A stretch of 64,000 bases of DNA, from assembly GCF_023347235.1 (NCBI RefSeq), contig NZ_CP094467.1, positions 992,001-1,056,000 on the forward strand, written 5' to 3'. This document shows, piece after piece, positions 54,618 to 62,296 of the stretch (positions are counted from its first letter, which is position 1; every line of letters begins with the position of its first letter). Source of the DNA: Faecalibacterium sp. I4-1-79. GTDB taxonomy: Bacteria; Bacillota; Clostridia; Oscillospirales; Ruminococcaceae. Below the pieces are notes generated by a model, which saw only the letters and a list, made by a program, of their open reading frames with translations, ran no database searches and was not told the origin of the DNA. The position numbers and the translations under genes are program-made.

Positions 54618-55522
54618 AAGAGAGCAGCATTCTGATTCAGGATGCAGAAACCAAAAATATTATGACAAAATCCACCCTGCCGGTGGGAGGCTATTCCGTC
54701 AATCCTTATGTGGGCTGTACCCATGGCTGCAAATACTGCTACGCCTCGTTTATGAAGCGATTTACCGGGCACACCGAACCGTGGGGTACATTCCTGGATG
54801 TGAAACATTGGCCAGCAATCAAAAATCCGCAAAAGTACAAAGGGCAGCGCGTAGTTATCGGTTCAGTGACCGATGGCTATCTGCCCCAGGAGGCTCAGTT
54901 TCAGAACACCCGAAAGCTTCTTGAACAACTCCGGGGCAGTGAGGCAGAAATTCTCATCTGTACCAAGTCGGACTTGGTAATCCGTGACATCGACCTTCTG
55001 AAAAAATTGGGAAAGGTCACGGTCTCTTGGTCGATCAATACATTAGACGAAGGCTTTAAAAATGATATGGACGATGCCGTCAGCATCAAGCGACGGCTGG
55101 AGGCCATGAAGCAGATCTATGATGCGGGCATTCGCACCGTCTGCTTTATTGCCCCTGTCTTTCCGGGTATCACGGATTTTGAGGCTATCTTCCATCAGGT
55201 CAGAAATCAATGCGACCTGATATGGTTAGAAAATCTAAATCTGCGAGGCGGATTCAAAAAAGACATCATGGACTATATTTGTAAAAAATATCCTGACTTG
55301 GTTCCGCTGTACGACGCTATCTACAACAAGGGAGACAGAAGCTACTTCCGTGGTTTGGAGGATCAAGCGGAACGGCTGGCGAAAGAAAACAACTGTCCCT
55401 TCGTGGACAACGAGCTGCCCTACGGACGAGCAGAGCCTGGGCACCCGGTCATTGTGGATTACTTTTACCATGAGGAAGTTCGTGGCTCGGAAAACACCGG
55501 GCGACGCAACCCCAAAAAATAA
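54605..55522 (+). CDS. Radical SAM mobile pair protein B-like (SplB-like)
   Basis: 305 residues. Radical-SAM motif CTHGCKYCYASF (CxxxCxxC) near residue 38. Residues GSVTDGYLPQEAQFQNTRKLLEQL and LICTKSD recall spore photoproduct lyase-like proteins. Partner of the gene before it, with which it overlaps. DNA, RNA or peptide repair/modification are all possible. Start ATG 54605 follows TTGGAGG. The last gene of the island. Confidence 0.85.
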   Translation: MAEVKESSILIQDAETKNIMTKSTLPVGGYSVNPYVGCTHGCKYCYASFMKRFTGHTEPWGTFLDVKHWPAIKNPQKYKGQRVVIGSVTDGYLPQEAQFQNTRKLLEQLRGSEAEILICTKSDLVIRDIDLLKKLGKVTVSWSINTLDEGFKNDMDDAVSIKRRLEAMKQIYDAGIRTVCFIAPVFPGITDFEAIFHQVRNQCDLIWLENLNLRGGFKKDIMDYICKKYPDLVPLYDAIYNKGDRSYFRGLEDQAERLAKENNCPFVDNELPYGRAEPGHPVIVDYFYHEEVRGSENTGRRNPKK

Positions 55523-55562
55523 TTTGTGAAATAAATGGGTTCTGACATGGAGTTGTGCTTCA

Positions 55563-55955
55563 ATGTCAGAACCTTTTTTAGCACTGTTTAAGCATCAACA
55601 TGATCATCATTCAGAGTATGCCATGGTCTATTCCGATGAGATTGAGGACAAGATCGACCAGATCATGTTGGAGCTGAAGCACTGTTGTCCTAATCTGATC
55701 AACTGCCGCTGGCACGCATTGAAACTGCTGGAAGGAGATACCCCAATGCAAAGCTGCTGGTCACCAGCAAAAAAGATTTTGAACCCGGTAATCGCAAAAA
55801 ATTCTGTGCGAGAATTGCGACCGGTGATTATGATGCGGTTACAACATCATTATTGACCTTGCCCGAAAGTACAGCCGCAAGGTGCGGTATTTTGCCTATG
55901 CCAGTGCAACGAAATGCGCGGAACAGGTCGTTGTGGAAGAGGAAAACGCAGTTAA
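55563..55955 (+). pseudogene. Mosaic of FeoB, ICE helicase and unidentified gene fragments
   Basis: 55580-55740 encodes EYAMVYSDEIEDKIDQIMLELKH...RWHALKLLEGD, like the helical part of iron transporter FeoB. 55745-55840 then reads KLLVTSKKDFEP.NRKKFCARIATGDYDAV, as in the ICE helicase. From about 55842 a different frame reads YNIIIDLARKYSRKVRYF to a stop at 55957-55959 and matches nothing I know. Joined remnants, not a gene. Confidence 0.65.
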
Positions 55956-55963
55956 ATGAAAAC

Positions 55964-56005
55964 AGGAGCCAGCTGGCGTAGTGTGATCTACGCTGGCTGG
56001 CTCCT
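55964..56005 (+). terminator. Strong hairpin at the right end of the debris
   Basis: AGGAGCCAGC...GGCGTAG pairs with CTACGC...GCTGGCTCCT over 17-18 bases, followed by TTATTAT. Probably a terminator carried with one of the fragments. Confidence 0.7.
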
Positions 56006-56028
56006 TTATTATATTGTTATAGCGAACC

Positions 56029-56090
56029 GTCGAGGAATCTTCCCGTTTGGGAGGTGTCCTCGGAGGCTTTTTAGTTTATATAGCAGCGGT
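56029..56090 (+). repeat. Right copy of the terminator-containing repeat
   Basis: ACCGTCGAGGA...CTTCCCG...GGAGGTGTCCTCGG-GGCTTTTT then TTTATATAGCAGC. Same orientation and roughly 80% alike (by eye) to 49285-49350. Confidence 0.75.
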
Positions 56091-56265
56091 CCTGTTTTAC
56101 AAGCCAATCTTCACACAGCCGTTGCGCTTCATCCTTTGTGCAGCAGGTGCAGTTGAAAAGCCTGCCACGGAAAGAGCAGTAAGTGTAGTGTACCTTCGGG
56201 ATTCCATTGACATCTCGAAAATTAACGCAGCGTTCCTCACCGGGCAGCAGACAGATCGTATCCAC
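56071..56265 (-). CDS. Small Cys-rich ICE protein (DUF3873-like)
   Basis: 64 residues: MDTICLLPGEERCVNFRDVNGIPKVHYTYCSFRGRLFNCTCCTKDEAQRLCEDWL. Seven Cys suggest metal binding or disulfides. Its 'YTYCSFRGRLFNC' arrangement is like DUF3873 proteins; moderate. It starts in the right copy of the repeat. Confidence 0.5.
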   Translation of the reverse strand: MDTICLLPGEERCVNFRDVNGIPKVHYTYCSFRGRLFNCTCCTKDEAQRLCEDWLVKQDRCYIN

Positions 56266-56500
56266 GTTCAGCAGCTCCTATCTTTTATCTTCGGTCATGT
56301 GCAAACGACACAACGCTTGTTATTGTACCATGTGCTGCCTCAAAAGACCATTGCCTTTTTGACCAAAGATAAGCACAGAAATTTTCTGTCTTAAAAGCGC
56401 CCGACTGGCGTTGAATAAATGCTGACTGATTGTGTATAACAAAAAATGCGACAGGTATGCTATTGGTGTGCAACAAACACAATTAGAATGTGAGGTCGCT

Positions 56501-56833
56501 ATGAATACGCTTTTGGGTCAACGAATACGAGAACAGCGCAAGGAAAAAGGCTGGACGATCGAGCAGTTTGCAGAACGGGTCGATTTGTCAGCAAATTATG
56601 TTGGAGATTTAGAGCGCGGAGTAAAAATCCCCAAACTGGAAACCTTTATCCGAATCGTAGAGGTGTTGGACGTATCCGCAGACGTGCTTATCCGGGATTC
56701 CGTTCCATCCGCATCCCATGTGGCAGATGACGAACTGAGCAAAAAGTTGAGCCAGCTCACGCCGGGGCAGAAGAAAGCCGCTATTGACATCCTGAATGCA
56801 TACACCGACAATATCCCCTATATCACAAAATAA
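56501..56833 (+). CDS. XRE family transcriptional regulator
   Basis: 110 residues with an N-terminal helix-turn-helix: LGQRIREQRKEKGWTIEQFAERVDLSANYVGDLERGVKIPKLETFIRIVEVL. Typical ICE or phage control protein. ATG 56501 follows GAGGTCG. The 56266-56500 stretch before it shows no gene but probably holds its promoter. Confidence 0.9.
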   Translation: MNTLLGQRIREQRKEKGWTIEQFAERVDLSANYVGDLERGVKIPKLETFIRIVEVLDVSADVLIRDSVPSASHVADDELSKKLSQLTPGQKKAAIDILNAYTDNIPYITK

Positions 56834-56953
56834 CACCTATGTCAAGGAGCGCAGCAAACATGCTGACGCTCTTTCTTTTTGCCCTCAAATAGTCTATAAT
56901 CAACACTATAAGCGTGCACATAACGCTAATAGCGAGCATTTGAGGTGAACGAC

Positions 56954-57457
56954 ATGACAATCCTACCCAATATCGAAGAAGCAATGGAAGATGCCCGGAA
57001 TGGAAAGCTGAGTCCGTATTGGCAGAACAATCTAAAACGTGAATGCCTGCATAGGAAGTTATCGGCTGAAGAACGGCAGGCTCTTTCGGAACTGAATCGC
57101 ATTTTGTCTGAGACTCCGCAATGGAGCAGCGAAGAAGAACTGCGCCATGACGTAGAAAATATCGGTGGCAAGGTGCGTTTTTGCCACTTTTGGGATGAGC
57201 ACTACTCCATGGTGCAGTTGACGGAAGATCGCAATGGAAAATACTCTACAGCCTACGTTCTGGATACAGAACCCACCCCGGATGTGCGTAAGGCTGCGGC
57301 ATTGCAGGCGCAGAAAGAACTTGCGGACTGTATGCAGGTGTGGGGCGTTTCGCTTCTGGATACGTCAGTTCCCGAACAGATGAAGTATGCTTCTTTAGCA
57401 GAGGCTGCTTCTCACCTCATGCAAGTTCTGAACGACCCAGAACACGTCACTGGGTAA
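56954..57457 (+). CDS. ICE-associated protein, function unknown
   Basis: 167 residues, mixed alpha/beta: MTILPNIEEAMEDARNGKLSPYWQNNLKRECLHRKL... No recognised family. Start ATG 56954 with GAGG 8 bases upstream; GTG 56945 is in frame but lacks a site. Last ICE gene visible. Confidence 0.6.
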   Translation: MTILPNIEEAMEDARNGKLSPYWQNNLKRECLHRKLSAEERQALSELNRILSETPQWSSEEELRHDVENIGGKVRFCHFWDEHYSMVQLTEDRNGKYSTAYVLDTEPTPDVRKAAALQAQKELADCMQVWGVSLLDTSVPEQMKYASLAEAASHLMQVLNDPEHVTG

Positions 57458-57483
57458 AAAGCGTCCCGCAGGGATGCGCAGCC

Positions 57484-57546
57484 TGCATTGGGAAAAATGC
57501 AGATCATAGGGGCTTGGGGTGTTCCCCAACAAGCGTTTTGCAACGC
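57484..57546 (+). other. Three-hairpin cluster, oriT-like
   Basis: TGCATT/AATGCA (57484-57501), TTGGGG/CCCCAA (57514-57529) and GCGTT/AACGC (57533-57546) follow each other closely. The central TTGGGG-TGTT-CCCCAA is similar to sequences near ICE transfer origins. Function unproven. Confidence 0.35.
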
Positions 57547-57769
57547 AAAATAAGCAGATGTATATACGTCTGCACTGCTTGCACCAGCTATGCGTCCTTT
57601 CAGGCCGTATTCAACTGCTTTCAGTTCTAGTTAAACATGAGTGCTATCAGGAAGAAAATCATAGCAATCCCCACGAGCCAAGAGATAATTTTCTCTTGAT
57701 GAAACTCTCGGAATCCCAATGATCTTATAAACAGAACACCCAATAGTGTTTATCTGGAGATTACCAAAG

Positions 57770-57935
57770 GATAAATACCAGCACGCATTCTACCGCAATG
57801 AACTTCAGAAACACGGAAGCATTCTCCAAAGCTATTGCTGATTATATCGACTATTACAATAACAGCAGGATCCAAGCGAAAACAAAATGGATGCCTCCCT
57901 CTAAATTCAGGGAAGCATCCATGATGGAAGCTTAA
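57770..57935 (+). pseudogene. IS3-family transposase fragment
   Basis: 57770-57830 reads KYQHAFYRNELQKHGSILQS and, after a deletion and frameshift, 57832-57935 reads AIADYIDYYNNSRIQAKTKWMPPSKFREA, the C-terminus of an IS3/IS150-type transposase. Traces may extend left to about 57745. No inverted repeats found; 57547-57745 shows no gene. Confidence 0.8.
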
Positions 57936-57976
57936 TTATTCAATTTTGAACCGGTATCCAGAAAACCGGGTACATA

Positions 57977-58066
57977 TCATTTCATAGAAAGCTCTTTTGC
58001 ATTTTCACAGTCCAGCTGTAAATAATTTTTTCCGTCTTTTTGGAAAAGCATGCTGCTTTGTTCCAT
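57977..58066 (-). CDS. 29-residue peptide or gene-start remnant downstream of the GH28 gene
   Basis: ATG 58066 has AGGAGGG 8 bases upstream and the frame gives MEQSSMLFQKDGKNYLQL then about 11 more residues to TGA at 57979-57977. It lies 51 bases after the GH28 stop on the same strand. Either a real small gene or the first codons of a longer gene lost in the rearrangement near the IS fragment. Confidence 0.4.
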   Translation of the reverse strand: MEQSSMLFQKDGKNYLQLDCENAKELSMK

Positions 58067-58117
58067 AAATACCCTCCTTGCTGCAAGTAATAAAACCATC
58101 TCTATATGGTGATATTC

Positions 58118-59503
58118 TCAGAATTTCATCTGTCTGCATATTCTGGCACCATTGACATAAATGTCATTTGCCAGTTCTGTAACAAGCCGCATATCCTGCC
58201 AGGTTTCACACTTATTCCCCATAAAAGTAATGTTATCAAAATGGACATCATGGACACGTACTTCTTCTGTCGGTGTCTGATACCCCCGGATCATGGAGAC
58301 CGGGATATCTCCGTTCAGCACCTGGATATTATCAAAATAGATATCATTAATCTCTCCTTTGGCAAGCTGTTCCGTATATCTGCAAAGCAGAACCTTAATA
58401 TCGAACAGTTTCTGTTCTGCCTGCTCTACTCTGATATTTTTATAATGTATATCATGAACATGGCCGCCATCTGCCTGATGGATGGAAAGCGCCGCACCAC
58501 CCATGTTTCCTTCATACTGGCAGTGTATAATATCACAATCCTCAAATACTAGGTCGTGGATTTCGCTCTGGAGGGCATAACCAAGCTCTATGGCATTACC
58601 GGGTTCTGCATTCCAGATCACGTTATTGTGAACACGCACTTTTGTTACGTCACGTACCGTTGACGGATCTTCAAACAATCTTTGGGATTTGATGCAGATA
58701 CTGTCGTCCGTGGAACGGATAAAGCAATTTTTTACCTCTACGTCCTGGCTGCTCGTAATATCAATACCGTCTCCCGTTACAATCCTCGACATAATATTCA
58801 TATCATCAATCACAACATGGTCACACGCCGCAGGAACTACATGCCAGGAAGGACCGTCTACAGCAGTAAAGCCTTTTAAGAGTACATTATTACACCACTT
58901 GGCATAGATAAAGAAACGGTCTGCATTACTGTCCGGCAGATGCCAGCAGGCTCCGTTGATAATTCCGTTTCCTACAATGGAAATATTGTCACAATGGTCT
59001 GCGTATACACAACCTGATACAACAGCGCCTTCCTCTATGTAAACCGTATCATTGGACTTTAAGGTAAGAACTCCTACATTATATACCTTGCCCTTTTCAA
59101 AACAGATGGTGGTATCTGCCGGCTTCTCAATCCTGTGCGAGCAAAGCACAAACAATGCATCATGAAGACCACCATCTGTCTCTACAGTAAACTTTCTCGG
59201 TTCATCAAGATGGATATGGACTGTTTCTCCTTTTACAAAAGGAACTATGCCAAAGCTGGACGGACGGATTTCAAGTTTTTCATATGGTGTATGGATTGAA
59301 ATCTCCAGATCATACGCTTCGTTATCTACTACTACAACATAGTCAAACGAATCTGTATGGTATACCACACGCTCTGTTCCATTGCAGGTAACACTGTATT
59401 TTGTTGATTTTTCCAATTCATCTACAGATTTTAAAATAAATCTCGGTTCCTTGACCGGGTCCGGATTAGGATAATAAATCAAATCATTTTCAAAATCCTT
59501 CAT
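58118..59503 (-). CDS. GH28-like polygalacturonase (right-handed beta-helix)
   Basis: 461 residues. N-terminal beta domain (about 1-130), then helix turns with VTGDGIDITSSQDVEVKNCFIRSTDDSICIKS, matching the GH28 blocks NTDG.D and GDD (here STDD keeps both aspartates). GNAIELGY follows. No signal peptide, so a cytoplasmic enzyme acting on imported pectin oligosaccharides is likely. AT-rich compared with the core. Ribosome site AGGAG. The genes around it are broken, so its pathway is incomplete here. Confidence 0.8.
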   Translation of the reverse strand: MKDFENDLIYYPNPDPVKEPRFILKSVDELEKSTKYSVTCNGTERVVYHTDSFDYVVVVDNEAYDLEISIHTPYEKLEIRPSSFGIVPFVKGETVHIHLDEPRKFTVETDGGLHDALFVLCSHRIEKPADTTICFEKGKVYNVGVLTLKSNDTVYIEEGAVVSGCVYADHCDNISIVGNGIINGACWHLPDSNADRFFIYAKWCNNVLLKGFTAVDGPSWHVVPAACDHVVIDDMNIMSRIVTGDGIDITSSQDVEVKNCFIRSTDDSICIKSQRLFEDPSTVRDVTKVRVHNNVIWNAEPGNAIELGYALQSEIHDLVFEDCDIIHCQYEGNMGGAALSIHQADGGHVHDIHYKNIRVEQAEQKLFDIKVLLCRYTEQLAKGEINDIYFDNIQVLNGDIPVSMIRGYQTPTEEVRVHDVHFDNITFMGNKCETWQDMRLVTELANDIYVNGARICRQMKF

Positions 59504-59556
59504 ATCTCTTTTCTCCTCGCTCCATCATAAATACTTATGATTCATACTGCCTATAA

Positions 59557-59800
59557 TCAATTACCAGAGCTATTATTTAATTCTTCGTTAATCTCTTTGA
59601 GAATCTGGTCACCACCCTGATTCTTCCAGTTCTCAACAAAAGTATCAAATTCGCTGATATCTGCTTTTCCCATAATAATCTTTGCAAATGTTTCTTCTTC
59701 CATTTTTTCAGGTTAGCCCATTTTGCCTGCATGGTTTCTGTCTGACCGCTATATGCATTGTAAACCGGTATATATTTATCATTTAATATAAGTATATTCT
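59557..59800 (-). pseudogene. C-terminus of a sugar ABC transporter substrate-binding protein, frameshifted
   Basis: DKYIPVYNAYSGQTETMQAKWANLKK is followed in the next frame by MEEETFAKIIMGKADISEFDTFVENWKNQGGDQILKEINEEL and a stop at 59557-59559. This is the typical end of LplA-type oligosaccharide-binding lipoproteins. The shift is in a run of six A (about 59710). It would have been upstream of the GH28 gene in a sugar-uptake operon. Confidence 0.75.
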
Positions 59801-59832
59801 TTCTGTCTCGAAATGGCAATGCTTTCTTAGAC

Positions 59833-59870
59833 AATAAGAGCGGAGCCTTTTGCAAGGCCCCGCTCTTATT
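59833..59870. terminator. Palindromic hairpin at the edge of the debris
   Basis: AATAAGAGCGG-GCCTT and AAGGC-CCGCTCTTATT are complementary over about 17 bases with one mismatch. It separates the broken binding-protein gene from the CobW fragment. Confidence 0.6.
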
Positions 59871-59983
59871 CATAGAGAAAACCACAAGCTATGCTTGTGG
59901 AAGAAAAGAGCCGTAGCGTTGAAACGGTAGAAAAAGAACCTCCTTTTGCTATAATTAGAAGCGGGTAACGCCAACCGCATAGG

Positions 59984-60244
59984 GCCTTTGGCTCGGCCTA
60001 CTTTTTGGAGCTGGACCTCTCGTGCCAGCAGCTCGAACAGAATATCCCGGCCCTCTTCACCGACCCCGCGTGCGGCCATGTGCTGCGGGCGAAAGGCTTC
60101 GTACAGGACGAGAACGGCTGGGTGGAGCTGAACGCCACCGCCGACGGCCTGACGGCAAACGCTATCCCCAAGGGGCAGGAAGTACTCATCGTGATCGGGG
60201 AGGGGCTGGAGAAAGAACGGATTGAGGTGAGATTAAAGGGGTAA
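59984..60244 (+). pseudogene. C-terminal fragment of a CobW/G3E-type GTPase
   Basis: AFGSAYFLELDL... then HVLRAKGFVQDENGWVELNATADG, LTANAIPKGQEVLIVIGEGLEKERIEVRL is the CobW C-terminal domain. The GTPase domain and start are missing; the frame opens only at 59969 after a TAA. GC-rich, like the chromosome, so the break at about 59970 is probably the right edge of foreign DNA. Confidence 0.7.
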
Positions 60245-60346
60245 GGCGGATCCCCCGTATATCGTTGTATCTTTCCATAAATAGTTTGTCTCCCGCCCAA
60301 AGTAGGCGTATAATAGGGGAAAAGAAACGCTAAAGGAGAATCCCCT

Positions 60347-60985
60347 ATGAACGGCACCGCATTGCGCAAACCGACTGCCCGGCGGGTGGTGGGCATGGTG
60401 GCGGGCATCGTCATCATCGCCCTTGGCATTGCGCTTTTCAAGCAGTCCCACCTCGGCAACGACTCCATCAGCGCCCTGAACATGCGGCTGGCGGAGCTGC
60501 TCGGCATCTCGCTGGGCACCCAGAACCTGTGCACGAACATCCTGTTTTTCCTGTTGGAATTCTGGTTCGGGCGCAAGTACATCGGCCTTGGCACCTTCGT
60601 CAACGGCATCTGCATCGGGTACATCGTCACGGCGTTCTATGACCCCATTCACGCCCACTTCGGCGACGCGCCGTCGCTGGCGGTGCAGTTGGCGTGGGTC
60701 ATCGCGGCGGTGCTGGTCACGGCGCTGGGCGCTTCGCTCTACCAGACCGCCGACCTCGGCATCGCGCCCTACGATTACCTTTCCCTCGGTCTGCGGGACT
60801 ACACACCCTGCCCGTACTTCGGGTGCCGCATCTTCACCGATGCGCTCAGCGCCCTGCTGTGCTGGCTGCTGGGTGGCCTTGTGGGCCTTGGCACCTTGAT
60901 CTGTGCGTTCTGCCTTGGGCCCTTCATCCAGTTCTTCGATCGGACGTTCTCCCAGAAGGTGCTGCAATACAAACCGAACAATTGA
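60347..60985 (+). CDS. YczE/YitT-like membrane protein
   Basis: 212 residues with five to six spans; internal similarity between GIALFKQSHLGNDSISALNM and GASLYQTADLGIAPYDYLSL shows the repeated half of this family. Function unknown in general. Ribosome site AAAGGAGAA. Single-gene unit with terminator at 60988. Confidence 0.85.
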   Translation: MNGTALRKPTARRVVGMVAGIVIIALGIALFKQSHLGNDSISALNMRLAELLGISLGTQNLCTNILFFLLEFWFGRKYIGLGTFVNGICIGYIVTAFYDPIHAHFGDAPSLAVQLAWVIAAVLVTALGASLYQTADLGIAPYDYLSLGLRDYTPCPYFGCRIFTDALSALLCWLLGGLVGLGTLICAFCLGPFIQFFDRTFSQKVLQYKPNN

Positions 60986-60987
60986 GA

Positions 60988-61028
60988 AACCCCGCGGCGT
61001 CAAATCATACGCTGCGGGGGTCTTTTTT
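60988..61028 (+). terminator. Terminator after the YczE-like gene
   Basis: ACCCCGC-GCGT pairs with ACGC-GCGGGGGT, then TCTTTTTT. Confidence 0.92.
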
Positions 61029-61221
61029 ATTGCTGCCGTTAAGCAGAAAATGAAAATGAAGGAGATTTATCTTTCAAAACCGCCTGTGGACTGCTGCGGC
61101 GATGGGGAGCCATAACAAACCCATGAGACAGGCTTTGGAAGAAGTAAATTTTTCGAATCTGCTTGTAGAAAACGGCGGTCTATGGTAGCATGAAATCAAA
61201 GAAAAACAGGAGGGCTTACAC

Positions 61222-61749
61222 ATGGTTTTACTGGTTGTGGATACACAGAAAGGTATCGTGGATGAACGCCTGTATGCGTTTGAAAAGTTTGTCAGCAACA
61301 TCAGGAAACTAATCCGGACTGCCCGCGAACAGGGAATCGAGGTCGTCTATGTCCAGCATGACGATGGGCCCGGTACAGGCTTTTCCATCGGGGACGATGA
61401 ATTTGAGGTCTATTCCGGGTTTGCGCCACTGCTGACTGAAAAACGGTTCGTCAAGACTGTATGCAGTGCGTTCAAAAAAGAAAGCGGTCTGCTGGAATAT
61501 CTGACGGAAAAGGGCGAAAAAGATGTGATGGTCTGCGGCATCATGACCGACTTCTGCATCAATGCAACGGTGGAGGCGGGCTTTGAGCATGGCCTGCACA
61601 TGATCGTTCCTGCCTATGCAAATTCCACGCAGGACAACGAGTATATGACAGGGGAGCAGAGCTACCACTATTACAATGAATTCCTCTGGCCGGACCGCTA
61701 TGCCGATTGTGTGCCCATGGACAAGGCGCTGGAGCTGCTCAAAAAGTGA
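61222..61749 (+). CDS. Isochorismatase-family cysteine hydrolase
   Basis: 175 residues. Candidate triad: Asp7 (VVDTQKG), Lys88 (FVKTVCSAF) and Cys112 ([13 protein letters not shown]). Most such proteins hydrolyse amides such as nicotinamide; the substrate is not evident. Ribosome site GGAGGGC. It lies 10 bases before the macrodomain gene in one operon; a nicotinamidase role would fit NAD metabolism with it. Confidence 0.9.
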   Translation: MVLLVVDTQKGIVDERLYAFEKFVSNIRKLIRTAREQGIEVVYVQHDDGPGTGFSIGDDEFEVYSGFAPLLTEKRFVKTVCSAFKKESGLLEYLTEKGEKDVMVCGIMTDFCINATVEAGFEHGLHMIVPAYANSTQDNEYMTGEQSYHYYNEFLWPDRYADCVPMDKALELLKK

Positions 61750-61759
61750 GGTGTTTACA

Positions 61760-62278
61760 ATGATTTCTGAAAAAGTAAAAAATCAGATTCAAGTGGTGCA
61801 GGGTGATATTACCAAACTGGACTGTGACGGCATCGTGAATGCGGCCAATCGCAGTCTGCTGGGTGGCGGCGGTGTGGATGGTGCCATCCACCGGGCAGCA
61901 GGGCCGGAACTGTTGGCGGAGTGCCGCACGCTGCACGGCTGCCGCACCGGAGAAGCAAAAATCACTAAGGGCTACCGGTTGAAAGCAAAGTATATCATTC
62001 ATACAGTAGGGCCGATTTATTCCGGCACAGCAGAGGATGCCGCGCAGCTGGCGGACTGCTACCGCAATTCGCTGAACCTTGCCAAAGAGCATGATGCCCA
62101 TAGCATTGCGTTCCCGGCAATTTCGATCGGCGTGTATGGCTACCCGCTGGAAGATGCCACGGAGATTGCAGTCAAAACAGTGGCACAGTGGCTGGAAGAT
62201 CACGCGGATTACGCCATGCAGGTGATTTTCTGCTGCTTCGATGCCCGGACGGAGCGGGTGTATCAGGCAAGGCTGTAA
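61760..62278 (+). CDS. Macrodomain ADP-ribose hydrolase
   Basis: 172 residues. Conserved [35 protein letters not shown] and [14 protein letters not shown] match MacroD/YmdB-type enzymes that remove ADP-ribose from proteins or O-acetyl-ADP-ribose. Coupled with the isochorismatase gene. It is 9 kb from the sirtuin array and may or may not work with it. Confidence 0.95.
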   Translation: MISEKVKNQIQVVQGDITKLDCDGIVNAANRSLLGGGGVDGAIHRAAGPELLAECRTLHGCRTGEAKITKGYRLKAKYIIHTVGPIYSGTAEDAAQLADCYRNSLNLAKEHDAHSIAFPAISIGVYGYPLEDATEIAVKTVAQWLEDHADYAMQVIFCCFDARTERVYQARL

Positions 62279-62296
62279 CCGGAAGAGGTGTGAGAG

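Larger units (their letters stand above)
30820..57600. mobile_element. Degraded integrative conjugative element with nested elements
   Basis: Gene order repA-parB-(small genes)-DUF3846-pcfB-virD4 on the left and helicase-mobC-CD1845-relaxase on the right matches a common Clostridia ICE backbone. The T4SS, topoisomerase and integrase are missing; repA, parB, virD4, helicase and relaxase are truncated. Ends are approximate: left at about 30.82-30.85 kb where repA begins without its N-terminus, right near the debris at about 57.5 kb. No att repeats were found by eye. Confidence 0.7.

Noticed and set aside
59577-59885. 102-codon minus-strand open frame as a gene
   Set aside because: It joins hairpin sequence to the frameshifted end of a binding-protein gene; the conserved part continues in another frame.
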